From NCBI GenBank assembly GCA_016296065.1, contig JAEDKA010000067.1, positions 1 through 19,054 of the forward strand: DNA of 19,054 nucleotides. The letters run 5' to 3'. The notes under the pieces are model-generated. The model saw nothing but the letters and a program-made list of their open reading frames with translations. It searched no databases and was not told where the DNA came from. Within the stretch, counting starts at the first letter, position 1. Each line of letters starts with the position of its first letter. The position numbers and the translations under genes are program-made. This document shows positions 1-6,406 of the stretch, in pieces. The stretch is from Kiritimatiellia bacterium. Lineage in GTDB: Bacteria; Verrucomicrobiota; Kiritimatiellia; RFP12; UBA1067.

Positions 1-77
1 TCGTACCGCCCGTTGTTCTGCCGCTCGAACGACTCCTTGTCATACGGCTTGGTGTCGAAAAACGCAATCTTCTTCAT
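1..77 (-). CDS. D-lactate-type 2-hydroxyacid dehydrogenase, N-terminus only (runs off the left edge)
   Basis: Only the first 25 codons are in the window. They read MKKIAFFDTKPYDKESFERQ and onward, which matches the first beta strand of the catalytic domain in the D-lactate dehydrogenase group of NAD-dependent 2-hydroxyacid dehydrogenases (family knowledge; no catalytic residue is visible here). The start at 77 is supported by a perfect AAGGAGGT-type ribosome site at 82-90, and the gene begins 12 nt after the stop of the 4Fe-4S gene, so the two are probably co-transcribed. A gutted second copy of the same gene starts at 6170 in this window. The two share the N-terminal protein motif and the 12-mer at 13-24 (6101-6112 in the remnant). 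Confidence 0.8.
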   Translation of the reverse strand, partial: MKKIAFFDTKPYDKESFERQNNGRY

Positions 78-89
78 TCTTGACCTCCT

Positions 90-890
90 TCACGAATCGA
101 TTATCTTCCCGTCGAGCGAGAGGGTGACGACCTGCCATGGGATGAATTTGCCGGAAGCCTGCAATGCCTTCTTTGCAGCCATTTCGAGCCCACCGCAGCA
201 GGGAACCTCCATGCGCACGATTGTGACGGACTTGATGTCGTTCTCGCGCAATATCTCCGTCAGCTTCTCCGAGTAGTCCACGGGGTCAAGCTTGGGGCAT
301 CCGACAATCGTCACCTTGCCGCGCATGAACTCCTGATGGAACGCGGCGTATGCGTAGGCCGTGCAGTCCGCCGCAATGAGCAGCTTCGCACCTTGGAAGA
401 ACGGCGCCTTGACCGGCACCAGGCGAATCTGGCATGGCCACTGGGCGAGCTGCGACTGAGGAGTTGCGGTGCCACCTTGGCAGGGCGGCATCGATGATGC
501 CGCCGAAAGCGGCGGTCGCGGGGCGACCGCCCTACCGTTTTCCTCCACACGGTTAAACGTCCGCATCGCTTTGCCGGGGCAGCCGCCGTGCGGCGGCGTA
601 TGCCCTTCTGGATGCAGAGCCATTCCCCCGGACTTCATCTGTTCCTGCATCTTCGCCGCCTTCCGTTCCTGCACGGCCTTTTCGTCGTATGCGGCGGCCT
701 CGCGTTCAACGATCCTGATCGCTCCGGCGGGGCATTCGGGCAGGCAGTCGCCCATGCCGTCGCAGTAGTCGTCCTTGACGAGCTTCGCCTTGCCGTCAAC
801 CATCGCAATCGCCCCCTCGTGGCAGGCGTTTGCGCACAGTCCGCAGCCCGTGCATTTCGTTTCGTCTATCTCGACTATCTTTCTTTTCAT
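90..890 (-). CDS. 4Fe-4S cluster protein with an in-frame palindromic insertion
   Basis: 266 aa. The N-terminal third is a ferredoxin-type domain: CTGCGLCANAC around residues 14-24, then a second, irregular cysteine set (CDGMGDCLPECP, about residues 43-54). The C-terminal half (from about residue 155) keeps isolated cysteines in the motifs AADCTAYA, VGCPKLD and VPCCGG, so a further cluster or metal site is likely. It probably moves electrons in the cytoplasm; the partner enzyme is not known. Between GGCPGKAMRTF and QLAQWPCQIRL there is a low-complexity stretch of roughly 25 residues (NGRAVAPRPPL... to ...GGTA) encoded by two nested hairpins. I infer it is an inserted repeat element that kept the frame. 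AGGAGG at 900-905 supports the start. The gene lies upstream of the dehydrogenase and is divergent from a Crp/Fnr regulator. Confidence 0.85.
   Translation of the reverse strand: MKRKIVEIDETKCTGCGLCANACHEGAIAMVDGKAKLVKDDYCDGMGDCLPECPAGAIRIVEREAAAYDEKAVQERKAAKMQEQMKSGGMALHPEGHTPPHGGCPGKAMRTFNRVEENGRAVAPRPPLSAASSMPPCQGGTATPQSQLAQWPCQIRLVPVKAPFFQGAKLLIAADCTAYAYAAFHQEFMRGKVTIVGCPKLDPVDYSEKLTEILRENDIKSVTIVRMEVPCCGGLEMAAKKALQASGKFIPWQVVTLSLDGKIIDS
482..533. repeat. Palindromic MITE/REP-like element inserted in a coding gene
   Basis: Short terminal inverted repeats AGGGCGG (482-488) and CCGCCCT (527-533) enclose two perfect hairpins. The first has stem 484-491/497-504 with a 5-nt loop. The second has stem 511-519/523-531 with a GGG loop. 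The reading frame of the 4Fe-4S gene passes through with no stop. There is no second copy in this window. Confidence 0.7.
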
Positions 891-925
891 GGCTATTTAC
901 CTCCTATTCACCTGTTGACGATGCT

Positions 926-931
926 AGTATA
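926..931 (-). promoter_or_regulatory. -10 box of the 4Fe-4S/dehydrogenase operon
   Basis: Minus-strand TATACT. Its centre lies 32 bp from the centre of the dyad at 952-969. The second dyad-promoter pair (6204-6209 with 6230-6247) has the same spacing. No good -35 hexamer is seen, as expected for an activator-dependent promoter. Confidence 0.5.
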
Positions 932-951
932 TCATTTCTCGTCCGTGAAAT

Positions 952-969
952 ATGTTGTCCCTCCAACAT
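952..969. promoter_or_regulatory. Crp/Fnr-type operator, copy 1
   Basis: ATGTTGTCCCTCCAACAT is a dyad with 6-bp arms and a 6-bp spacer, between the divergent 4Fe-4S and Crp/Fnr genes. With the -10 at 926-931 the predicted start of transcription is near 919, which puts the dyad centre near -41.5, the class II activator position. A near-identical site with matching flanks (GAAAT before, ATT after) lies at 6230-6247. Assignment to the adjacent regulator is inference from position. Confidence 0.65.
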
Positions 970-1004
970 TGCGGAAGCGCCAGGAAAATGATAGACTATC
1001 TGGC

Positions 1005-1685
1005 ATGGAACGGGAAAGCACTTATCTCGCGGTACAGGCGAAAAAATGCCCGGTCTTCGACGGAATCGGGATCGCGAGCCTCTCCGCCCTGTTTGCCTGC
1101 CTTGGCGTGAAGCGGCGTCGCCTTGATAAGGGGGATGCGCTGATGAGGACCGGCGAACGCGCCGACAGAATAGGCATTCTGCTGTCGGGCTCGCTTTCCG
1201 TCTCGGCATACGACCTTGACGGACGCCGCACCATCATCAAGCGGATAGGCCCAGGTGAAATCGTTGCCGCAGCGCAGTCGCTGTCCGGGGCGAATACGAT
1301 GAGTGTCGATGTTGAAGCGGACGGGGACAGCGATGTTCTTCTCGTCAAGACCGCCCGCTTTCTCTCTCCCTGCGAGAACGCCTGCGCGTTCCACTCCCGC
1401 CTCGTCAGGAACATCATGCGCACGCTCGCCGTAAAGACGCTTGAGCTGAACCGAAAGATCGAAATCCTGTCACACCGTTCCACTCAGAATCGGCTGATGG
1501 CATATCTGCGTTCCATTGCACAGCAGAAAGGAACAGTCGAATTCGACATCCCCTTCGACCGCCAACAACTCGCGGACTACCTCTGCGTCGAGCGCAGCGC
1601 GCTTTCTGCGGAAATCAGCCGGTTGTCCAAACTCGGTCTTGTCTCTTCACGTAAAAACCACTTTGCCCTCCACTGTGTCGTATAA
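1005..1685 (+). CDS. Crp/Fnr family transcriptional regulator
   Basis: 226 aa, the normal length for the family. The N-terminal cyclic-nucleotide-binding fold (about residues 10-125) includes KGDALMRTGERADRIGILLSG and IGPGEIVAAA. A long dimer helix follows (about 125-150), then a C-terminal winged helix (FDRQQLADYLCVERSALSAE and onward). I do not see the four-cysteine Fe-S set of classical FNR. Cysteines are present but scattered, so the signal is unknown. Open frame exists upstream, but family alignment favours the ATG at 1005. There is no good Shine-Dalgarno sequence in front of it, so the mRNA may be leaderless. It is divergent from the 4Fe-4S/dehydrogenase operon, with the dyad at 952-969 between them, and probably regulates that operon and possibly itself. 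Confidence 0.87.
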   Translation: MERESTYLAVQAKKCPVFDGIGIASLSALFACLGVKRRRLDKGDALMRTGERADRIGILLSGSLSVSAYDLDGRRTIIKRIGPGEIVAAAQSLSGANTMSVDVEADGDSDVLLVKTARFLSPCENACAFHSRLVRNIMRTLAVKTLELNRKIEILSHRSTQNRLMAYLRSIAQQKGTVEFDIPFDRQQLADYLCVERSALSAEISRLSKLGLVSSRKNHFALHCVV

Positions 1686-1755
1686 CAGCCAAAATCAGTA
1701 CCGCGCCACGCCCGCAAAACACAACATACCCCAATGTTACGTAAATATCGCTATG

Positions 1756-2751
1756 TCAATGGCAGACTGCAAAGAGGCATGCATGGGCAGAGGTGCGGTA
1801 GCATGCGTTGCATGAGACGCAGTTTGATGGACGGATGTCGCCGGATTGCCACCGGTTGATCAAGTTCGGCTCGCGGATGAGCGGACGCGACATCGCGATG
1901 TACTCTATGGCGGTCTTGGCGAGAACAGTGTTCGCCGTTTCGAGCGAACGCACGCCTCCGACCAGGACGATAGGTGTTTTCACGATTGCCGCCAACGCCT
2001 CTGCCGCCGGAAGAAAGGAACACTCGTTCACGCCCGCGCGGATGTTCGGACGTGACGTATAGTTCGCACTGACCTCGATGGCGTCGATTCCTGCGTCAGA
2101 AAGTATCATCCCCGCAGCGAGAAAATCGTCTTGCGCCAATCCGCCCGGATGGCAGTCGTCACTGTTGATTTTTATTGCAACTACGAAGCCGGAGCGTGTC
2201 CGTTCGCGCATGGCGGCGAGGATTTCGACAAGGATGCGGGCGCGGTTTTCCGGCGAGCCGCCGAAGCGGTCGTTGCGGTGGTTGAAGAGCGGACTTATGA
2301 ACTTGCTCAAGTAAAAGAAGTGCGCGGCATGAATCTGGACGCCGTCGTAGCCCGCGCGCTCGGCACGCGCCGCCGCCTCGCCGAACTGCCGCACGACGCC
2401 TTCCACGTTGGCTGTCGTCAGCTCGTCAACAAAGCCATCCACCATCGCCGTCTGCATGATGATCTTCGCGCCTTCGGCATGAACAGCGTCCGTCAGGCGA
2501 CGATGCCCAGCGACAAACGAATCGTCGTAGAACTTCGCTTCGCCGCCGATGGTCGCGTCATCCTCGGCAATTGAGACAAGTCCCGTGACAAGCATCGCCG
2601 CTCCGCCTTTGGCAAGTTCCGTGTAGGCGCGAACGATGGCCTCGGTGATTTCGCCGCGTGGTCCGGCAAGTCCCAGCCATGTGGCCGACCGCCACACGCG
2701 GTTGCGCAGCGCGACGCCGCCAAGCGTCGTTTCGTCAAACAGATTTTTCAT
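1756..2751 (-). CDS. NADH:flavin oxidoreductase / old yellow enzyme family protein
   Basis: 331 aa FMN TIM-barrel enzyme. Recognisable family segments are LGGVALRNRVWRSAT at the N-terminus, the active-site stretch GVQIHAAHFFYLSKFISPLF followed by RNDRFGGSPENR, and the FMN phosphate-binding end VLVGGVRSLETAN with EYIAMSRPLIREP. The tail NCVSCNACYRT resembles the cysteine cluster of the Fe-S branch (2,4-dienoyl-CoA reductase type), but the second flavin domain is absent. The C-terminus is short after the cysteines. Known members reduce alpha/beta-unsaturated carbonyls or nitro compounds; the substrate here is unknown. It is the last gene of a five-gene operon. ATG overlaps the preceding stop by 4 nt (2748-2751), and AAGGAG lies 5 nt upstream. 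Confidence 0.9.
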   Translation of the reverse strand: MKNLFDETTLGGVALRNRVWRSATWLGLAGPRGEITEAIVRAYTELAKGGAAMLVTGLVSIAEDDATIGGEAKFYDDSFVAGHRRLTDAVHAEGAKIIMQTAMVDGFVDELTTANVEGVVRQFGEAAARAERAGYDGVQIHAAHFFYLSKFISPLFNHRNDRFGGSPENRARILVEILAAMRERTRSGFVVAIKINSDDCHPGGLAQDDFLAAGMILSDAGIDAIEVSANYTSRPNIRAGVNECSFLPAAEALAAIVKTPIVLVGGVRSLETANTVLAKTAIEYIAMSRPLIREPNLINRWQSGDIRPSNCVSCNACYRTSAHACLFAVCH

Positions 2752-3614
2752 AGTCGCTCCTTTCCATGCCAGCCGAGGACGAGGCGCGTGATGGCGTCCG
2801 CAACCTCGCGGTGCTTCTGCTGATAGGTGTGTCCAGTCTTCTCGATGAAGACGAGCTTGTTTTCGTCCGCCTTGGGGAAGTGGTTGTTTATGTTCTCAAG
2901 AAAGGCTGCCGGGTCTCCGTCGGTGAAACGGTCGTATGTTCCGATCAACAGCGCGCCCGTGTGCGTGATACGCGAAATCTGCGACCAGTCGCCGTCATGC
3001 GAGGTATGAACATTGTTCAGCGTCGGACCGAGCCAGTCGGCGGCGGTCGCAACGGTGCAGTCCACCCAGCCCATGAGCGGAAACGGCAGCATCTCATCCC
3101 CCTTCCCTTCTGCCATGAGCGCGGCGACGATTTCGCGTTCCTCACGCGTGACACCACTTGTCATGTAATCGACGTTCGCGGGGCTCATCAGAATGAAGTG
3201 CTCTACGCGCGGATCGTGATTACGTGAGAGATAGTAGATGCCCTTGTTCGCGCCGAGGGAGTGTCCTGCGAGAATAACATGCCGATAGCCGCGCCGCTCG
3301 GCCTCATCGAGATAGGCAGTGATGTCTTCGTCCGTGTCGGCAAATCGCTCATTCCACGAGCCGATAACTTCCTCCTTCTTTGTTAGGACGTTTCGCGTCC
3401 TGATGACGCCGAACGCATTGCGCGTCTGTGCGTATGCGAAGTCGATACCGGCGGTGTTCAGCGCGTCTCCCATATCATAGTAGAACGGATTGGAATAGAA
3501 ATTCCCGTGTATGCCCGTGATGGCGATCACGAGAGTATCCGCCTTCCCGGGCGATAGGAACAGCGCTCCGTTCAGCACAGTCCCCCGCCGGGTGGCGACA
3601 TTGAGCTCGTTCAT
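2748..3614 (-). CDS. Alpha/beta hydrolase
   Basis: 288 aa serine hydrolase fold. The nucleophile elbow GHSLG places the nucleophile at Ser119. His262 in EKTGHTYQQK is the likely catalytic histidine, and Asp228 in GTYDRFTDG the likely acid. The N-terminal ITGIHGNFYSNPFYY supplies the oxyanion-hole loop. There is no signal peptide, so it should be cytoplasmic. The closest type I know is the DUF1749-like/esterase group, with the substrate not predictable. Its start overlaps the stop of the flavodoxin-like gene by 4 nt (3611-3614) and its stop overlaps the OYE start by 4 nt, so it is translationally coupled in an otherwise flavin-redox operon. It may remove ester or lactone products of those enzymes (inference). 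Confidence 0.88.
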   Translation of the reverse strand: MNELNVATRRGTVLNGALFLSPGKADTLVIAITGIHGNFYSNPFYYDMGDALNTAGIDFAYAQTRNAFGVIRTRNVLTKKEEVIGSWNERFADTDEDITAYLDEAERRGYRHVILAGHSLGANKGIYYLSRNHDPRVEHFILMSPANVDYMTSGVTREEREIVAALMAEGKGDEMLPFPLMGWVDCTVATAADWLGPTLNNVHTSHDGDWSQISRITHTGALLIGTYDRFTDGDPAAFLENINNHFPKADENKLVFIEKTGHTYQQKHREVADAITRLVLGWHGKERL

Positions 3615-4276
3615 TTCTCTTGGGCCTTTTCGACAAGGCGAATTCCGAGAGCGCGTGCATTGGCAAGGTCTATGGCGAAGTGCGCATCCCGGTGGGCGAT
3701 TTTCTTCTCGGCGGAGAAGAGATTGACGTCATAGCGCGAGTAGTCGGCGAACTGGCATGTGTCGCACACGAACAGGCTCTCGGAATAGCCGAATATCCCG
3801 TCCATCAGCTTTTCGTTGATGCCGAGAAGCGTCGGATACTGCCACTTGTCGAGTGCGTCCTCCGGGACGTTCATCGTCAGAATCATCGCCGTAGGAACCG
3901 TTTTCCTGAGGAAGCGCTGGCGAACTCCGTCAATTACCGTGTAGGTGTCGAGTGGGAACATCAGGCGTTCTAGAAAGGCGTGCGCGACGCCGGTTATGCC
4001 GCTGTAATAGACGGGCGAGCCGACGACAAGCACATCCGCCGCCGCCGCGCGCTCAAGCACCGGACGCAGCGCATCGCGGATGGCGCATACGCCGTTCGTT
4101 CTGGCGTTTTTGAGTTTGCATGCGAAGCAGCTCTTGCACCCTTTGAAATCTATGTCGTAGAGGTTGACGAGTTCCGCCTCTGCACCGGCGGACCGAGCGC
4201 CCTCCATCGCACTTTCGAGCAGCTTGGCGGTATTCCAGTTCTTGCGCGGGCTGCCGTTGAAGAACATCGCCCTCAT
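3611..4276 (-). CDS. Flavodoxin-fold NAD(P)H-dependent FMN reductase, Isf-like
   Basis: 221 aa. The N-terminal FMN phosphate loop is FNGSPRKNWNTAKLL. Next comes the cysteine motif GCKSCFACK (Cys47, Cys50, Cys53) with a further Cys64, as in iron-sulfur flavoproteins, although the fourth cysteine is farther away than in the classical compact motif. VVGSPVYYSGITG binds the isoalloxazine ring in this family. The long C-terminal part (residues 125-221) holds two more cysteines (VCDTCQF). It is a cytoplasmic electron carrier or quinone/nitro reductase by family. It overlaps both neighbours by 4 nt in the HxlR-led operon. Confidence 0.88.
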   Translation of the reverse strand: MRAMFFNGSPRKNWNTAKLLESAMEGARSAGAEAELVNLYDIDFKGCKSCFACKLKNARTNGVCAIRDALRPVLERAAAADVLVVGSPVYYSGITGVAHAFLERLMFPLDTYTVIDGVRQRFLRKTVPTAMILTMNVPEDALDKWQYPTLLGINEKLMDGIFGYSESLFVCDTCQFADYSRYDVNLFSAEKKIAHRDAHFAIDLANARALGIRLVEKAQEK

Positions 4277-5250
4277 GTCGGATTCCCCCAGTCCTTCGTC
4301 ATGTCGGCGATGATCTGCGCGGCGCTTTTGATTTCGTGGATGAAGCTGATGGCGTGTCCGACGGAGACGTAGCCGTTCTCCATGTCGCCTTCAAGCATCC
4401 CCTTGCGCAGGTTGGCGAAGCCGCCCATCGTCTTTCCAAGCTCCTCGTTCGTCGCGCCCGCCTTGTCCATCTCGACAAGCTTGTTGGCGAGTGCGCCAGG
4501 AAGCGAACGGTAGTAGGCGGGAATCGTGCGGAAGAGAAGAAGGTCTTTGGCATTCGCCTTGAGGACGGTCTCCTTGACGTTCGCCGCCATGCGGCTTTCC
4601 TCGGACATGAGAAACGCCGTGCCGCAATAGACGCCCTCTGCGCCGAGTGCAAGCGCCGCGTTGAAAGACCTGCGGTCGTAGATTCCGCCCGCCGCCATGA
4701 CGGGCACGGACTTGACCGCATCCACGATGAGCGGAACTATCGAGAAGGTTCCGAGCGTCATGTTCGGAAGCGTGCCGCCCTCGTCGAAGCCTGTCGCCAC
4801 GACGATATCCGCGCCGCATTCCTCGGCAAACGCGGCCTCTGCGGGCGAGGGGTTGAGCGAGCGGTAGACGATCCTGATGCCGTGCGATTTGATTTCGCCA
4901 AAGAGTTCCTTTTTCACGTCGCCGACGTATGTGACCACCGGCACCTTCTCCTCGAAGATGACCTTGAGCATGGGTGGTGTGAACACGTCGACGCCGTTCG
5001 ACATCGGAAGCACATTGACCGAGAACGGCTTGCCCGTGAGTTCACGCACCTTGCGGATTTCCGCCCTCATGCGTTCGGCGGTTTCGCCGGGATCTCGCGT
5101 AACCGTGGTCTGCCCGGCGTTGGGACCGAGACTGCCGAGTCCGCCCGCGTTCGAGACGGCGGCAGCGAGTTTCGCGTCCGTGAGCCACACCATCGGCCCC
5201 TGGATGACGGGCTTTTCGATTCCGAGGATATTGCAGATTCTGTTCTTCAT
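4273..5250 (-). CDS. Nitronate monooxygenase / FabK-like flavin oxidoreductase
   Basis: 325 aa. It starts MKNRICNILGIEKPVIQGPM, the standard opening of the nitronate monooxygenase (2-nitropropane dioxygenase) and FabK family. FMN-binding segments follow: SNAGGLGSLG, IVVATGFDEGG, VMAAGGIYD and LGAEGVYCGTAFL. The frame stays open upstream to 5520, but family alignment and the 4-nt overlap with the HxlR stop (5247-5250) fix the start at 5250. FabK itself acts in fatty-acid synthesis. The operon context here (OYE, Isf-like flavoprotein, hydrolase, HxlR) favours a detoxifying nitronate or quinone oxidoreductase, which is inference. Confidence 0.9.
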   Translation of the reverse strand: MKNRICNILGIEKPVIQGPMVWLTDAKLAAAVSNAGGLGSLGPNAGQTTVTRDPGETAERMRAEIRKVRELTGKPFSVNVLPMSNGVDVFTPPMLKVIFEEKVPVVTYVGDVKKELFGEIKSHGIRIVYRSLNPSPAEAAFAEECGADIVVATGFDEGGTLPNMTLGTFSIVPLIVDAVKSVPVMAAGGIYDRRSFNAALALGAEGVYCGTAFLMSEESRMAANVKETVLKANAKDLLLFRTIPAYYRSLPGALANKLVEMDKAGATNEELGKTMGGFANLRKGMLEGDMENGYVSVGHAISFIHEIKSAAQIIADMTKDWGNPT

Positions 5251-5645
5251 TTTTCTGTTCCTTTGATTTGAGAGTGTTTCCAGCCCCATTTCATGAGGGC
5301 GTAGAAGACGGGATAGAGGTCTTTGCCTTTTTCGGTCAACGTGTACTCGGATCGCTTCACCTTGCCGTCCATCAATGCGCGGCGGTGGATGACGCCCTCG
5401 CACTCGAGTTCCTTGAGGGTAGAGGAGAGCATGGCGCGGGTTATTCCAGGCAGTTGCCGCTGGAGTTCGCCGAAACCCGCGACGCCCGTGCAGAGGCGGT
5501 AGAGAACGTCGGCTTTCCAACGTCCGCGAAAAACGTCGAGCGCGATTCCGACGGGACAGCCGCCGTCAGGCGTCGCCACGCCTTGGCCAGACGTCATCCG
5601 TTTGACGAATTGCGCATAGGTAAAAATCGATCCTGTCTTTTCCAT
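5247..5645 (-). CDS. HxlR family transcriptional regulator, first gene of the redox operon
   Basis: 132 aa winged helix of the HxlR/DUF24 family: GGCPVGIALDVFRGRWKADVLYRL, then FGELQRQLPGITRAMLSSTLKELE (recognition helix) and the wing RSEYTLTEKG. The Cys just before PVG is the position used for thiol or quinone sensing in characterised members. The -10 TATAAT lies at 5653-5658 and ATG follows 7 nt later without any Shine-Dalgarno sequence, so the message is probably leaderless. A perfect inverted repeat at 5684-5703 just upstream is the likely autoregulatory site. It heads four overlapping flavin and hydrolase genes. Confidence 0.9.
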   Translation of the reverse strand: MEKTGSIFTYAQFVKRMTSGQGVATPDGGCPVGIALDVFRGRWKADVLYRLCTGVAGFGELQRQLPGITRAMLSSTLKELECEGVIHRRALMDGKVKRSEYTLTEKGKDLYPVFYALMKWGWKHSQIKGTEK

Positions 5646-5652
5646 GGCGCAT

Positions 5653-5658
5653 ATTATA
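5653..5658 (-). promoter_or_regulatory. -10 box of the HxlR redox operon
   Basis: Minus-strand TATAAT, ending 7 nt before the ATG at 5645. A weak -35 (TTGCGT, 5677-5682) lies 18 bp upstream. The expected transcription start falls on or next to the start codon. Confidence 0.6.
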
Positions 5659-5683
5659 CGACATCAGCCGTCAGGCACGCAAT

Positions 5684-5703
5684 TAGTATGAAAAAACATA
5701 CTA
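5684..5703. promoter_or_regulatory. Inverted repeat, probable HxlR operator
   Basis: TAGTATG and CATACTA are perfect 7-bp arms separated by six A (plus strand). The repeat sits immediately upstream of the weak -35 of the HxlR gene. Assignment to the HxlR protein is by position. Confidence 0.6.
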
Positions 5704-5762
5704 CCCACCGCGCCGTGCGTCCGGTGTGGCGAGATTGATTTCTGTGGTTTGGGCGTTCAGAA

Positions 5763-5880
5763 TTATCTTTCAACCGGCTTGTAGTCGATCTTCGATTCCT
5801 CGTCGGTCGCTTCGAGTTTCATGATGACGGGGCGGAGTCCGTCGTTGCAGCTCACGATTGCGACGCCGGGTTTCAAGTCA
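5763..5880 (-). pseudogene. 3' fragment of a TIGR04076 family gene
   Basis: Reading to the TAA at 5765-5763, the frame gives KPGVAIVSCNDGLRPVIMKL followed by EATDEESKIDYKPVER. The segment SCNDGLRPVI is the conserved C-terminal motif I associate with the TIGR04076 family (small proteins of unknown function). There is no start and no N-terminal part here. The matching N-terminal 41 residues lie at 13157-13032, on the same strand, on the far side of the effector cassettes. The breakpoint is near 5880, close to the end of the dehydrogenase remnant. Family assignment is from memory and needs a profile search. Confidence 0.65.
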
Positions 5881-6170
5881 ATGGCAGCGGCCGTTGGCGC
5901 GACGAGGGCAGTTCGACTTGGCCGCTCCGCCCGTGCCGAGGCAGCGGTAGCAGATTTCGTTTTCGAGCGGCGCACCCGCAAAATAATCATCAAGGTTCTT
6001 GAGCGTCGTTTCGGCGATGTTGGCAAGCGCCTCGTGCGTGAGAAACGCCTGATGCGATGTGACGATCACATTGGGCATCGAGACGAGCAGCGAGAGCGTC
6101 TTGTTCTGCCGCGTCACGACTCTCTGTCATACGGCTTCGTGTCGAAAAAAGCAATCTTCTTGATTTCCAT
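5878..6170 (-). pseudogene. 2-hydroxyacid dehydrogenase remnant: first and last segments joined
   Basis: From ATG 6170 the frame reads MEIKKIAFFDTKPYDRES and stops at once (TGA). In another frame the C-terminal end of a D-lactate-type dehydrogenase continues: SMPNVIVTSHQAFLTHEALA, then NIAETTLKNLDDYF and PLENEICYR. So the extreme 5' end, a frameshift, and the last roughly 60 codons are retained, and the whole central NAD-binding region is missing. The sequence TTGTTCTGCCGC at 6101-6112, where the two parts join, is identical to 13-24 in the intact paralogue, so homology runs about 22 codons in before the jump to the 3' end. Ribosome site, promoter and Crp-type dyad upstream are still intact. 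Confidence 0.82.
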
Positions 6171-6203
6171 GATGCCAACCTTTCTTCTCTGCTTATTGCG
6201 CAT

Positions 6204-6209
6204 ATTATA
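6204..6209 (-). promoter_or_regulatory. -10 box of the dehydrogenase remnant
   Basis: Minus-strand TATAAT in the context GTATAATATGCGC, the same 13 bases as in the promoter of the HxlR gene at 5645. Its centre lies 32 bp from the centre of the dyad at 6230-6247, exactly as for the pair at 926-969. Confidence 0.6.
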
Positions 6210-6229
6210 CAATTTTCGGCTGTAGAAAT

Positions 6230-6247
6230 ATGTTGTCGCGGCAACAT
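6230..6247. promoter_or_regulatory. Crp/Fnr-type operator, copy 2
   Basis: ATGTTGTCGCGGCAACAT is a dyad that is perfect except for one symmetric pair. It has the same arms as the site at 952-969. Relative to the remnant's promoter it is at about -41.5. Relative to the rightward promoter at 6276-6304 it is near -72, a usual class I activator position, so it may also serve the effector cassette (inference). Confidence 0.65.
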
Positions 6248-6275
6248 TCCGGCATTTTCCCATCCCGACGGCGTC

Positions 6276-6304
6276 TTGTGCCCTCAACTGATATGTGCTA
6301 TAAT
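6276..6304 (+). promoter_or_regulatory. Promoter of the chaperone-effector cassettes
   Basis: -35 TTGTGC (6276-6281, weak) and -10 TATAAT (6299-6304) with a 17-bp spacer. The predicted start near 6311 leaves a leader of about 95 nt before ATG 6407. The leader contains two small hairpins: GAGC-GAA-GCTC at 6316-6326 and GCAAC-GGGC-GTTGC at 6344-6357. Confidence 0.5.
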
Positions 6305-6406
6305 ATCCCCAAAACGAGCGAAGCTCTGTCAACACTGGGCTAGGCAACGGGCGTTGCACTGGAAATTTGCTGGCGGGGTTGCATAATTCCGGAAAGAGGA
6401 ACACAA

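Noticed and set aside
588..1004. N-terminal extension of the Crp/Fnr gene
   Set aside because: It crosses the divergent promoter and the 4Fe-4S gene, and the extra residues match no part of the family.
1723..1738. AACAT-N6-ATGTT dyad between the converging Crp/Fnr and OYE genes, considered as a terminator or a third operator
   Set aside because: Short stem without a T-run, and the arms are in the reverse order to the two Crp-type sites.
4336..5271. A 311-codon plus-strand frame opposite the nitronate monooxygenase-like gene
   Set aside because: The minus-strand gene has full family motifs and operon overlaps. The plus-strand product is Arg/His-rich noise.
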